Assembly (NCBI GenBank): GCA_045637775.1
Contig: JAZUAC010000062.1
Span: forward strand, 1-64,000
Direction of reading: 5' to 3'
Length of the DNA stretch: 64,000 nucleotides
Source of the DNA: UMGS172 sp045637775
GTDB taxonomy: Bacteria > Bacillota > Clostridia > Oscillospirales > Acutalibacteraceae
Numbering within the stretch: position 1 is the stretch's first letter; the number at the start of each line of letters is the position of its first letter. The position numbers were made by a program, and so were the translations under genes. Under the pieces are notes generated by a model. It was not told where the DNA came from. It did no database searches and saw only the letters and a program-made list of their open reading frames with translations. Positions 41,287 through 49,113 of the stretch are shown in pieces.

Positions 41287-43476
41287 ATGGAACTTAATTT
41301 ACCGTTACCTAAAAGCCTTCGTTCGCGTCTTGATGAGGTAACTCAAGAGCCTACGGTGTACTGTGTGCAATCAGAGATTGACACCGAAGGTAATTACACC
41401 CAAGATGTTTACGTTGGTGCGACAAAGACGGTGTTGTTTGCCTTTATTGGCGAGCAGACCAAATTTGTAAATATTGCCGATTGTGAAAAGGTACAGATTC
41501 GCAATCAGGTGGATAACGGACTTCTCACCTATACCCAAAAAGGCGAGGAGTATATCCTTGCGCGCTTTACCGGGACCCACACCACACATTTTGCCTGTCT
41601 TGCCCGCGGTGTTAAGCTTTTAATGAATAACAATGACCGTGTTGTTACCAATTCGGAACGCGAAAAGAAATGTCCTAAATGCGGAAGAATGCTCACCAAA
41701 GCAGGCTTTTGCATTGTGTGTGACAAAAAGAATCGAAGCTTTGGTAGAATTATTGAGATAGCAAAGCCTCACAAGCTCGCACTCATAGTCATAACGGCGT
41801 TGATGCTTTTGGGTACGGCGGTGACACTTGGTCAGCAGTTTGTTGTCCGTTGGTTTACCGACGGTTATCTTGCTGAAGGTAAGGGAACACTTGGTGACAT
41901 TGCATTGTTTGTCACTCTTTATGTCGGAATCTCATTGATAACGGTTATAGGTCACATGGCGAGAAGCTTTTTGTGTAGCCGATTGGGCATGCGAATAAGC
42001 CGTGGACTCAGAGCTAAACTCAACGACCATATGCAAAAGCTTTCCATGTCGTATATCGGCAAGCGAAATACAGGTGAACTGCTTGCACGTGTGTTTAACG
42101 ACACTTTAAATGTCCGCACATTTTTTACCAACTGCTTCTGCAATATGTTCTCGCAGGTGGTGACCTTGGTTGCACTTGCGGTGCTTATGCTGATACTTAA
42201 TTGGAAATTAGCTTTGGCGGCATTCGTATTTGCGCCGCTTATTATGATTTTTGCCAAGACATTCTGGCCGCATATTCGCAAGATTTTCCACCGTCAGCGT
42301 CGAAAGGGCGACCGCATACAAAACAAATTGCAAGATGTCTTGTCGGGCATACGCATTGTTAAGTCCTACGGCCGCGAAAAGGCCGAGATTGAAGAGTTTG
42401 ACCGCTTGAACGATGAGTTTGCCAAGGTTCAAAGGAAGAACGAATTGTTCTTTGCAACTGTGTTCCCATTTTTGTCACTGCTCATGTCGTTAGGAACATA
42501 CCTTGTGGTTTATCTTGGCGGCTTGGATGTGTTAAGCGGTGATATGACGCTGGGCGGTCTTGTTCAGTTTATATCCTATGCAGGAATGCTGTTAGGTCCT
42601 TTAAGCTGGATGACCTTCTTGCCGAGGCAGATTGTCAATATGACTACAAGTCTTGACCGAATTTACGATGTTCTGGACGAGAAACCCGAGATTTCTTCCA
42701 AAGAAAACGCTAAAAAAGCCGACATCAAGGGTGACATCAGCTTTAAGAATGTTGTTTTTGGCTACCGTTCGCACGAAACTGTGCTTGACGGAGTCAGCAT
42801 CGATGTAAAGGCGGGCGAGATGATAGGTCTTGTCGGAGCATCGGGCACAGGTAAATCGACCTTTATAAACCTTGTTATGCGTCTTTATGATGTTGAAGAA
42901 GGAAGCATAACGATTGACGGTGTTGACATTAAGGATTACGATGTCAGCGACTATCACAGTAAGATTGGCGTTGTGTTGCAGGAGACCTTCCTCTTTGCGG
43001 GAACGGTGCTTGATAATATCAGCTTTGCAAGACCCGATGCCTCGCTTGAGGAAATTATAAGGGCGGCAAAGGCGGCCAACGCACACGAATTTATTTGCAA
43101 ACTTCCCGACGGATATAACACCTATGTCGGTGAAAAGGGTCATATGCTTTCGGGCGGTGAAAAGCAGAGAATTGCTATTGCCCGAGCCATTTTGGGCGAT
43201 CCGAGGATTTTGATTTTGGATGAAGCAACCTCGGCACTCGATACCGAAAGTGAGTATCAGATCCAGCAGGCGTTGGAACGCTTGCGACAGGGTCGAACCA
43301 CCTTTGCCATTGCTCACCGCTTGTCGACACTTCGTTGTGCCGACCGAATTGCGGTTATAGATGACCACAAGATTGCCGAACTCGGCTCTCATAACGAGCT
43401 TTTGAAACAAAAAGGCATCTACTACGGTCTCGTCATGGCCCAGCTCGAAATGAACAAGCGAAAAGGGAAAGAGTGA
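41287..43476 (+). CDS. ABC exporter half-transporter with N-terminal zinc ribbon, second
   Basis: The 729-residue protein mirrors the first transporter: a beta-rich N-terminal domain (residues 1-120), a zinc ribbon CPKCGRMLTKAGFCIVC near residue 128, six membrane helices (about 155-430), then Walker A GLVGASGTGKSTF, the signature LSGGEKQRIAIARAIL and ILILDEATSALDTES. The H-loop AHRLSTL is intact. Both half-transporters keep catalytic residues, so both sites may be active. It overlaps the next small gene by one base. The substrate is unknown. Confidence 0.93.
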   Translation: MELNLPLPKSLRSRLDEVTQEPTVYCVQSEIDTEGNYTQDVYVGATKTVLFAFIGEQTKFVNIADCEKVQIRNQVDNGLLTYTQKGEEYILARFTGTHTTHFACLARGVKLLMNNNDRVVTNSEREKKCPKCGRMLTKAGFCIVCDKKNRSFGRIIEIAKPHKLALIVITALMLLGTAVTLGQQFVVRWFTDGYLAEGKGTLGDIALFVTLYVGISLITVIGHMARSFLCSRLGMRISRGLRAKLNDHMQKLSMSYIGKRNTGELLARVFNDTLNVRTFFTNCFCNMFSQVVTLVALAVLMLILNWKLALAAFVFAPLIMIFAKTFWPHIRKIFHRQRRKGDRIQNKLQDVLSGIRIVKSYGREKAEIEEFDRLNDEFAKVQRKNELFFATVFPFLSLLMSLGTYLVVYLGGLDVLSGDMTLGGLVQFISYAGMLLGPLSWMTFLPRQIVNMTTSLDRIYDVLDEKPEISSKENAKKADIKGDISFKNVVFGYRSHETVLDGVSIDVKAGEMIGLVGASGTGKSTFINLVMRLYDVEEGSITIDGVDIKDYDVSDYHSKIGVVLQETFLFAGTVLDNISFARPDASLEEIIRAAKAANAHEFICKLPDGYNTYVGEKGHMLSGGEKQRIAIARAILGDPRILILDEATSALDTESEYQIQQALERLRQGRTTFAIAHRLSTLRCADRIAVIDDHKIAELGSHNELLKQKGIYYGLVMAQLEMNKRKGKE

Positions 43477-43841
43477 TGATTCCGTATAATAAAGACCTTG
43501 TTACAAATGCAAAAACTTTGCGAAAAAACATGACGAGCGAAGAAAAGCATCTGTGGTATGATTTTTTTAAAAAACTTCCCACTACCGTTAAACGCCAGCA
43601 TAATATTGAAAATTATATTGTTGACTTTTATATCGCAAGCCATAAGTTGGTTATCGAACTTGACGGTGTGCAACACTCAACAACCGAGGCTATGTTGGAA
43701 GATGAGAAAAGAACAAAGGTCTTGGCAAGGTGGGGAATAACTGTTGTTAGATACACAAACCGAGAGGTGAATCAGAATTTTAATTCGGTTGCACAGGATA
43801 TTCTTAATAAATTAGGGATGTCATTCTCGGATTTGAAATGA
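43476..43841 (+). CDS. DUF559 (VSR-like) endonuclease-domain protein
   Basis: The 121-residue protein reads LVTNAKTLRKNMTSEEKHLW, VKRQHNIENYIVDFYIASHK and LVIELDGVQHSTTEAMLEDE, then WGITVVRYTNREV. This is the DUF559 restriction-endonuclease-like fold, with the active-site residues D (VDF), E-x-D (IELDG) and H (QH). Such proteins are often found in mobile or accessory contexts and their nuclease activity is usually unproven. The ATG at 43476 overlaps the ABC stop (TGATG). It may be coupled with the transporter only by location. Confidence 0.88.
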   Translation: MIPYNKDLVTNAKTLRKNMTSEEKHLWYDFFKKLPTTVKRQHNIENYIVDFYIASHKLVIELDGVQHSTTEAMLEDEKRTKVLARWGITVVRYTNREVNQNFNSVAQDILNKLGMSFSDLK

Positions 43842-43854
43842 TGTAAAATGTGGG

Positions 43855-44062
43855 AAACTCACTTCGGCTTGTCAGCCTTCTCCGGTGGGAGAAGGTGGCG
43901 TGAGGAACGAGCGACGGATGAGGCGTTTGTTGGGCCATGATTTAGTGAATGCTGTTTCTTGGTTTTGCGGGCTGCCGTGGCGTCAGCCCCTACTACCCAT
44001 CCACCACTGCGTGGTCCCCCTTCCCTCGCAAGGGAAGGCTGTCAGGATTTAAAGTTCAGATA
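43855..44062. repeat. Intergenic imperfect-palindrome repeat block
   Basis: This 208-base stretch has no gene. It carries several adjacent hairpins: CCTTCTCC/GGAGAAGG near 43879, GGGCTG/CAGCCC near 43969, CCACCACTGCGTGG near 44011 and CCTTCCC/GGGAAGG near 44030. The string GCGTGAGGAACGAGCGACGG is one I associate with dispersed intergenic repeats of gut Clostridia. No TGTAGGG end motif is present, so it is a different family from that at 18974. Confidence 0.6.
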
Positions 44063-44063
44063 C

Positions 44064-44092
44064 AAAAAAAGCAGCCGTGAGGCTGCTTTTTT
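44064..44092 (-). terminator. Terminator of the XRE pair, identical to the one at 45003
   Basis: AAAAAAGCAGCC, loop GTGA, GGCTGCTTTTTT. Overlaps the stop of the 67-residue XRE gene. Confidence 0.85.
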
Positions 44093-44294
44093 ATATACTG
44101 TCTTTCAACCCTAAAATATAATCGGTTGATGTTTTATAATACTTTGCAAGCGCTATTACAAATCGCGTTGGAATTTCACGCTTGCCGGTTTCATAATTAC
44201 TGTAAACGCGTTGGTCGATATTCAAATAAGCAGCAACTTCTTTTTGCTTAAGGTCGTGATCTTCACGAAGGTCGCGTAATCTTGGATAGTACAT
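44091..44294 (-). CDS. XRE family regulator, 67 residues
   Basis: A minimal Cro/CI helix-turn-helix protein: RLRDLREDHDLKQKEVAAYL, NIDQRVYSNYETGKREIPTR, FVIALAKYYKTSTDYILGLK. There is no effector domain. It follows the other XRE gene by nine bases on the minus strand, so they are cotranscribed. Its stop codon lies in the terminator. It could act at the 18-bp direct repeats upstream. Confidence 0.88.
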   Translation of the reverse strand: MYYPRLRDLREDHDLKQKEVAAYLNIDQRVYSNYETGKREIPTRFVIALAKYYKTSTDYILGLKDSI

Positions 44295-44303
44295 AATTTT
44301 CTG

Positions 44304-44543
44304 TCAATCAATAAGATTCTCTCTATCGAAAATAGGTGAATCAAAGAAATCCTTAATATTTATTTCAAGACCTTCGCATATTTCATAGATAATACGAATC
44401 TTCATACTTGGGAATTTGCACTTCATAACAGTGCTTAATGTTGACTGTGGCACACCGCTTTTCATTGAAAGTTGATATTGTGTAATATTGTTTTGCTTGC
44501 ATAATTGCGTTATTCGTTTAGATATAGCTTCATTTAATTGCAT
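44304..44543 (-). CDS. XRE family regulator, 79 residues
   Basis: A short helix-turn-helix protein with ISKRITQLCKQNNITQYQLS, MKSGVPQSTLSTVMKCKFPS and IRIIYEICEGLEINIKDFFD, a Cro/CI type with the LSTV recognition region. GGAGGG lies upstream of the ATG. It is divergent from the 91-residue orphan protein; two 18-bp repeats lie in the shared region. Two XRE genes in tandem suggest a switch or phage-derived control, but no phage genes are near. Confidence 0.88.
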   Translation of the reverse strand: MQLNEAISKRITQLCKQNNITQYQLSMKSGVPQSTLSTVMKCKFPSMKIRIIYEICEGLEINIKDFFDSPIFDRENLID

Positions 44544-44560
44544 AAATCCAACCCTCCATA

Positions 44561-44646
44561 TACTTCGCTTACTTGATATAAGTATATGGCTATTTTAAAC
44601 AATGTTACTTCGAGTACTTGATAAAACAAAGTAAAAGTGATATAAT
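44561..44646. promoter_or_regulatory. Divergent control region with 18-bp direct-repeat operator
   Basis: TACTTCGCTTACTTGATA (44561-44578) and TACTTCGAGTACTTGATA (44606-44623) match at 16 of 18 bases, 45 bp apart. The second overlaps the -35 of a consensus plus-strand promoter, TTGATA (44618-44623), 17 bases, TATAAT (44641-44646). The first overlaps TACTTGATATAAGTA, an inverted repeat, close to the start of the XRE gene. Confidence 0.72.
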
Positions 44647-44666
44647 GATGTACAAGAGGTGATATT

Positions 44667-44942
44667 ATGTTATTACAGGATTGTATTACTATGGATATTG
44701 AATATTTAAAAAAGATTTTCAATAAACGGTTAGAAGGCAAATATATCAATTATGGGTTGGATGAAATATTGGCAAAGGCTGAACTTTTGAAAAATGATAT
44801 TTCTGAATATATTCTTTACCCTATAAATCCTTTGTATGATTATTTTGTGGACTTAGGTATAACCGACGAAACAGAAATGCGCAGATTGTTGGCAACCATG
44901 TTTTACTTTCACATTAAGAATGAAAGCAAAAATCTTGGTTAG
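44667..44942 (+). CDS. Small protein of unknown function next to XRE pair
   Basis: A 91-residue acidic protein, MLLQDCITMDIEYLKKIFNK, then LDEILAKAELLKNDISEY and ITDETEMRRLLATMFYFHIK. It is predicted mostly helical with no membrane segment. AGAGGTG gives a site before ATG 44667 and there is a consensus promoter. It could be the partner or target of the divergent XRE regulators, for example an antitoxin-like or peptide-binding protein. I recognise no family; a toxin-antitoxin role is only a guess. Confidence 0.72.
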   Translation: MLLQDCITMDIEYLKKIFNKRLEGKYINYGLDEILAKAELLKNDISEYILYPINPLYDYFVDLGITDETEMRRLLATMFYFHIKNESKNLG

Positions 44943-44947
44943 GAAGA

Positions 44948-44998
44948 TGGCCCTCTCACCCGACATACGCCGGGAGCTCTCCCAAAGGGAGAGCCTAT
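44948..44998. repeat. Short palindromic repeat block downstream of the small orphan gene
   Basis: CCCTCTCACCCGACATACGC followed by CTCTCCCAAAGGGAGAG, a 7-bp stem. It resembles the family at 43855-44062 and brackets the XRE island on its right. Confidence 0.5.
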
Positions 44999-45002
44999 AT
45001 AG

Positions 45003-45029
45003 AAAAAAGCAGCCGTGAGGCTGCTTTTT
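45003..45029 (-). terminator. Terminator of the nag locus, duplicate of 44064-44092
   Basis: AAAAAAGCAGCC, loop GTGA, GGCTGCTTTTT. Confidence 0.85.
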
Positions 45030-45035
45030 GTTTGT

Positions 45036-45176
45036 TTAAATATCATAAAACTCAAAATTCTTGGCTGAATTTTTGGCGGCAAGGCACATTTTAGCGCTCA
45101 AAATTCCGCTTTCAAGCGTTGCGCAAGAGTTTTTGTTGCCACGGACAACATCAACAAAATTTTGAACAAGAATCTT
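45036..45176 (-). pseudogene. 3' remnant of a Gfo/Idh/MocA oxidoreductase
   Basis: Downstream of the nagA stop, an open minus-strand frame without a start reads ILVQNFVDVVRGNKNSCATL, ESGILSAKMCLAAKNSAKNF and ends EFYDI before TAA at 45036. This looks like the last 45 residues of a Gfo/Idh/MocA dehydrogenase (the SAKMCLAA helix and the FEFYDI tail). It abuts the nagA stop directly, so a deletion fused this tail to the 3' end of the nag operon. It cannot be expressed as a protein on its own. Confidence 0.68.
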
Positions 45177-46356
45177 ATTTTACTATGCCATCCAAAATGA
45201 CGTTTTTGACGTTGTAGTTACTGTCGGCAATAACAAAATCAGCAACCTTACCAACTTCAATACTGCCCATGGTGTTGTCAACCTTGTGAAGCTTTGCGGG
45301 TGCTAAAGACAACATTTTTGATGCGGTGCAAATGTCAATTCCGTAATCCTTTACAAGCACCCTCAAGCAACGATCGGATGTGGCAATACTGCCTGCAAAT
45401 GAGGATAAATCCTGCAATTTGGCAACGCCGTCGTCAACAATGACTTCGCATCCGCAAGAGGGTGTACCGAGATACGCCTTTTTCAAGTCGGTGCCTGCAA
45501 TTCGCATAGCATCGGTAATGGCGCACACCTTTTCGGATCCCTTTATCTTCAAAGCAAGCCTCAAAACGCCTTTCGGGATGTGGCAACCGTCACAAATCAG
45601 CTCTATCACAACATCATCGTTAAGATAAGCCGCCTCAACCACACCGTCAAGCACCTTTTGACCCTCTTTGTGGTAGGTCGTAACAGCATTGTAGCAATGG
45701 GTGACATGAGAAAAACCTGACTTAATTCCCGTCTCGGCCTCGTCGGTTGTGGCGGTTGAGTGTGCTATCGAGCAAATTACACCCTTTTCGGAAAGGTACT
45801 CGGCAAATTTATCGGCATCGGGCAACTCGGGTGCTGCGTCCCAACGGATGATGTGACCTTCGGAAAGCTCGTAGAGATGTTTTACCTCGTTCATATCGGG
45901 GTAACGCAGAAGGTCGCCTCGTTGCGCACCCTTTGATTTGCCACCTGCACCCGAAAGATACGGTCCTTCAAGGTGGAGTCCCAAGGTTTTGGCACCCTTG
46001 CGGTCGGTCTTCAAAAACTCAAGATAAGCCTTGACAAAGTTTTCAAGTTCTTCGGGTGTTGCGGTCATTGAGGTCGGCACAAGCGTGGTGGTTCCGTGCT
46101 TTAAATGTGTGGTTGTTATCGTTTCAAAGGCCTCAACCGTGGCTTCCATAAAATCGGCACCGCCGCCACCGTGAACATGGCTTTCGATAAAGCCTGCCAA
46201 CAGATATCCGCCGTTTGCATCAAGTGTTTTGATGTCGCTCGGTGCATTTTTGCAGTCGATTTCGGCAATTTTGCCATCTAAAACCAACACCGAAACCTTG
46301 TCGGTAACGGTGCTGGAAAGTACAACTTTAGCGTTTTTTATAAGTAAATTGTTCAT
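45175..46356 (-). CDS. nagA: N-acetylglucosamine-6-phosphate deacetylase
   Basis: A 393-residue amidohydrolase: GFIESHVHGGGGADFMEATV (metal motif), LGLHLEGPYLSGAGGKSKGA, ICSIAHSTATTDEAETGIKS, SHVTHCYNAVTTYHKEG, KVCAITDAM with the catalytic aspartate, and the C-terminal SIEVGKVADFVIAD. It removes acetate from GlcNAc-6-phosphate or GalNAc-6-phosphate. The start at 46356 lies one base after the nagB-like stop; the frame's 53 codons upstream would run through that gene. The operon context with a GH123-like enzyme suggests GalNAc or GlcNAc use. Confidence 0.93.
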   Translation of the reverse strand: MNNLLIKNAKVVLSSTVTDKVSVLVLDGKIAEIDCKNAPSDIKTLDANGGYLLAGFIESHVHGGGGADFMEATVEAFETITTTHLKHGTTTLVPTSMTATPEELENFVKAYLEFLKTDRKGAKTLGLHLEGPYLSGAGGKSKGAQRGDLLRYPDMNEVKHLYELSEGHIIRWDAAPELPDADKFAEYLSEKGVICSIAHSTATTDEAETGIKSGFSHVTHCYNAVTTYHKEGQKVLDGVVEAAYLNDDVVIELICDGCHIPKGVLRLALKIKGSEKVCAITDAMRIAGTDLKKAYLGTPSCGCEVIVDDGVAKLQDLSSFAGSIATSDRCLRVLVKDYGIDICTASKMLSLAPAKLHKVDNTMGSIEVGKVADFVIADSNYNVKNVILDGIVK

Positions 46357-46357
46357 T

Positions 46358-47215
46358 TTACTTGTTGTAAACTCTAATCTGGGGAATGGGGCAGGCGGTG
46401 GCAACCTGGGCGGCATAAAGGGTTGCATCGGGGTGGTTGCGGAAAAGTGAGCAGGGAACGTGGCAGGTGATTTCACCGTGCAAAACCTTGCGCAAAGCGC
46501 CTGCATTCCAGTCACGGGGCATACACATAATAACCTTCTTTGCCTTGAACATTTCCTTCATACCAACGGTGATGCAATACTCGGGGATAGCCTCAAGGTC
46601 GGCACCGCAGTTCATAAATGCGTTGATGGTCTTGGTTTCACGGCTGATTTTGAGCACACGGGTAGGACGGTTCAAGAACTCCTCGTTGGTGCAATCCTCA
46701 CCCGGCTCGGGCGGTTCGTTGAAGGCATAGTGTCCGTTGATACCAACGCCTCCAAAGACCAAATCAAGCTTGCCGTACTTTTCGATAATCTCCATAACCT
46801 GACCGGGATTCTTGGGGTCGGGGAAGATACGATTTTCGGGCAGAACGTTCAGTTCGTCATCGATGAGCGAATAGAAAACACGGTCCATACCGCCACGGAA
46901 TGAAAGCGGGTCGTTGTAATCAACATAATCGGTCTCGTTTTCGAGGTATTCATCCATGTTGATAAATACACAGTTTTTGAGCGAAATGCGGTACTTGTTT
47001 ACAAGATGAACAAGACGGGCATAAGGGCCAAGAGGACCATAAGGTACAACTGCAACGGTGGGCTCGCCCTTTTTGTTGTTGGCTTCGATAACCTCAAGAA
47101 CATCAATCGCAACGCGCCAATACATATCAACCTCGGCTTCACAAACCTGAAGATTGATGGTTGTATTTTTGGCAAGGTCTTGAGGTTCGATAAGATTGTA
47201 GAATTTTGTTTCCAT
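46358..47215 (-). CDS. Glucosamine-6-phosphate deaminase family protein with altered active site
   Basis: The 285-residue protein is NagB-like: FINMDEYLENE with the conserved DE (residues 88-89), GGVGINGHYAFNEPP and MCMPRDWNAGALRKVLHGEI. In standard NagB the loop reads G-x-D-G-H-I-A-F-N-E-P; here the catalytic aspartate is Asn160, while His162 and Glu167 are kept. The enzyme would deaminate and isomerise an amino-sugar phosphate; the change may alter ring opening or substrate (for example galactosamine-6-phosphate). AAAGGTG precedes ATG 47215. It lies between the GH123-like gene and nagA. Confidence 0.85.
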   Translation of the reverse strand: METKFYNLIEPQDLAKNTTINLQVCEAEVDMYWRVAIDVLEVIEANNKKGEPTVAVVPYGPLGPYARLVHLVNKYRISLKNCVFINMDEYLENETDYVDYNDPLSFRGGMDRVFYSLIDDELNVLPENRIFPDPKNPGQVMEIIEKYGKLDLVFGGVGINGHYAFNEPPEPGEDCTNEEFLNRPTRVLKISRETKTINAFMNCGADLEAIPEYCITVGMKEMFKAKKVIMCMPRDWNAGALRKVLHGEITCHVPCSLFRNHPDATLYAAQVATACPIPQIRVYNK

Positions 47216-47227
47216 TTTTATCACCTT

Positions 47228-48934
47228 TCAAATATTGTTTTTTATCATATCGTTTAAAGTTTCGCGGAAGCACATAAACTTTTCTTCTGACACGGCGTCG
47301 GTGTGGAAATCCACATCACCGTAATGCTCTTTCAAGAAATCCAATGTAGCGGTGCGACCTATCAAACTTTCGAGCAACTTTAAGGCACGCATATCGTTCA
47401 AGCCGTCATAAAATACCTTTTGACGAATTGATTGTATGCAGTCGCCGTTGGTGGCGGGGTAGACCATAAATGCCGTGGCAGGGTTGGCACCGTTATAGTG
47501 ACAAGGCTCGGTCTTGGGGTCAAACAGACCGTAGCTCAACATATCATAATAGTAATTGTAACCCCAATGTAAAAAGCCTTTTACATTATAGGAATAAAGG
47601 CTTAAGCCCAGCATTCGGTTGCGTTCGGGTGAACAGTTGAGCTTGCGGTTGCTCATACCGTCCACACATTGAGCACCCGTGTAGTAGCCCCAAAGGTTTT
47701 TGGCCCTGCCCTTAAAATCATGAATGAAATCGGTTGCAACAATAGGTGTTTGAACCGTGCCATCCTCATAAAACTCATAGTGTGACAACGCGTCACCACG
47801 CATATAACCTTGGAGCAGGTCACGGACGATGTTGGTGGCCTTTTGGTAGTCGGTTTTCATTCTCGGGAACGGCTCGTCGGAAATGTGGAACAGAAAGTTC
47901 TTGTCAATCTTCAAATCTTTTAAGAATTTCAGCAGTTCGGTGATGTAGGCACGCAAAAATGTGGCATACTTTTTAGCGCTCGCCTTTGTGTCCCAACCGA
48001 AGATACGCTTGTATTTTCCGTTAACGGTTGCCATTACCTTGGGGGCGTTTTTAGCACCCCATTGGGTAAAGAAATGCGAATGTTCAAAATATTTTATACC
48101 GCATTTTTTGGCTTCTTCTATAAAGCGTTTGAGCAGCGTGAAATCGAACTTATACTGTCCGTCAACCACTTGGACACCAACCAGCTGTGCCGTCATACGC
48201 TCACCGCCAATCGGTGTGTCCAAAGGTGGCGTGAAGCAGGGGGTCAGTATCATGTTCATACCGTTTTTGGCGGCGGTGGTGGCAAATTTGCGGAAAATCT
48301 CCCAAAAACGCTCCGAGAACATTTCCACGCCATAGGTGTCACAAAGACAATCGCAATGGAACCAATTGGTGTAGATGAGTTTCTGCTTTGGCAATTTTGC
48401 GTCAACTACCTCAACCGTCAACTCACATTCGCCCACAACGTTATTGGTGCTTCGGGATAACAACTGCAGTTTGATGCTGTGTTGACCTGCAGGTACGGTC
48501 TTTTCATTTTCGTTGACCGTAAGCCAAATAGCCTTCCAACTGTCACGCACGGCGTGAAGTTGAATATTGTCACCGTCAAAATGCACCTTACTCCACGGGT
48601 TGCCACCGTTTTTTAACTTGGGGTTGACCGTTTTGGGCAAAAGCATATCGTAAAAAACACCTGCACGGAATTTGTCTTCCAATTTCAATTCCGATGTCTG
48701 CAGAACGGGTACGGCACCTTCACTATAAAGCGAAATAGGTAGGTCGCTTTCAATTTTAAGGTTAAAGGGGATAGAAATTGTTTCCTCTGCAGTCACTTTA
48801 AAAGCCACTTGGAACGACAACGGCTCGTTTTTCATACACGAAAAACTGTGCTTTTCAGCCATGGTTGGATCAACCTCGGGCAAGACCCTGTGCAGGGCAC
48901 TCAACACGACCGTTTTGATTGGATATTCGGGCAT
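47228..48934 (-). CDS. GH123-like glycoside hydrolase (DUF4091 family)
   Basis: A 568-residue protein with an N-terminal beta domain (residues 1-140) and a catalytic barrel: LIYTNWFHCDCLCDTYGVEM, FLFHISDEPFPRM near residue 360 with the adjacent Asp-Glu pair expected of GH123, DFIHDFKGRAKNLWGYYTGA, and LHWGYNYYYDMLSYG. GH123 enzymes release N-acetylgalactosamine by substrate-assisted catalysis. No signal peptide is evident, so it acts in the cytoplasm. Start 48934 has GGGAG upstream; the longer frame overlaps the promoter. It is first in the nag operon. Confidence 0.83.
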   Translation of the reverse strand: MPEYPIKTVVLSALHRVLPEVDPTMAEKHSFSCMKNEPLSFQVAFKVTAEETISIPFNLKIESDLPISLYSEGAVPVLQTSELKLEDKFRAGVFYDMLLPKTVNPKLKNGGNPWSKVHFDGDNIQLHAVRDSWKAIWLTVNENEKTVPAGQHSIKLQLLSRSTNNVVGECELTVEVVDAKLPKQKLIYTNWFHCDCLCDTYGVEMFSERFWEIFRKFATTAAKNGMNMILTPCFTPPLDTPIGGERMTAQLVGVQVVDGQYKFDFTLLKRFIEEAKKCGIKYFEHSHFFTQWGAKNAPKVMATVNGKYKRIFGWDTKASAKKYATFLRAYITELLKFLKDLKIDKNFLFHISDEPFPRMKTDYQKATNIVRDLLQGYMRGDALSHYEFYEDGTVQTPIVATDFIHDFKGRAKNLWGYYTGAQCVDGMSNRKLNCSPERNRMLGLSLYSYNVKGFLHWGYNYYYDMLSYGLFDPKTEPCHYNGANPATAFMVYPATNGDCIQSIRQKVFYDGLNDMRALKLLESLIGRTATLDFLKEHYGDVDFHTDAVSEEKFMCFRETLNDMIKNNI

Positions 48935-48968
48935 AAAGACGCTCCCTTCCAACTTAAATATCATATTC

Positions 48969-48997
48969 ATTATACAGAAAAATTTAGGTCGAGTAAA
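48969..48997 (-). promoter_or_regulatory. Promoter of the amino-sugar operon
   Basis: Minus strand TTTACT (48997-48992), 17 bases, TATAAT (48974-48969), 35 bases before the GH123-like start. Confidence 0.75.
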
Positions 48998-49033
48998 GGT
49001 CGAAAGTTGCTAAAAAATAGGACAATATTGCTA

Positions 49034-49062
49034 TTGACAAAGGTTTGTTGGCGGTTTATTAT
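49034..49062 (+). promoter_or_regulatory. Promoter of the divergent AraC gene
   Basis: TTGACA (49034-49039), 17 bases, TATTAT (49057-49062); -35 boxes of the two divergent promoters are 37 bp apart. Confidence 0.78.
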
Positions 49063-49113
49063 ATTAAATAAAGTTGTGCGATAGCACAAGATAAGGAGTG
49101 GCGATGAGGAACT

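Noticed and set aside
38371..43476. Cyanophycin cluster
   Set aside because: DUF1854 with an ABC transporter hints at it, but no cyanophycin synthetase or cyanophycinase is in the window.
44091..44942. Toxin-antitoxin module
   Set aside because: The regulators are plausible antitoxin-like XRE proteins, but the 91-residue protein matches no toxin fold I recognise, so it is left as unknown.
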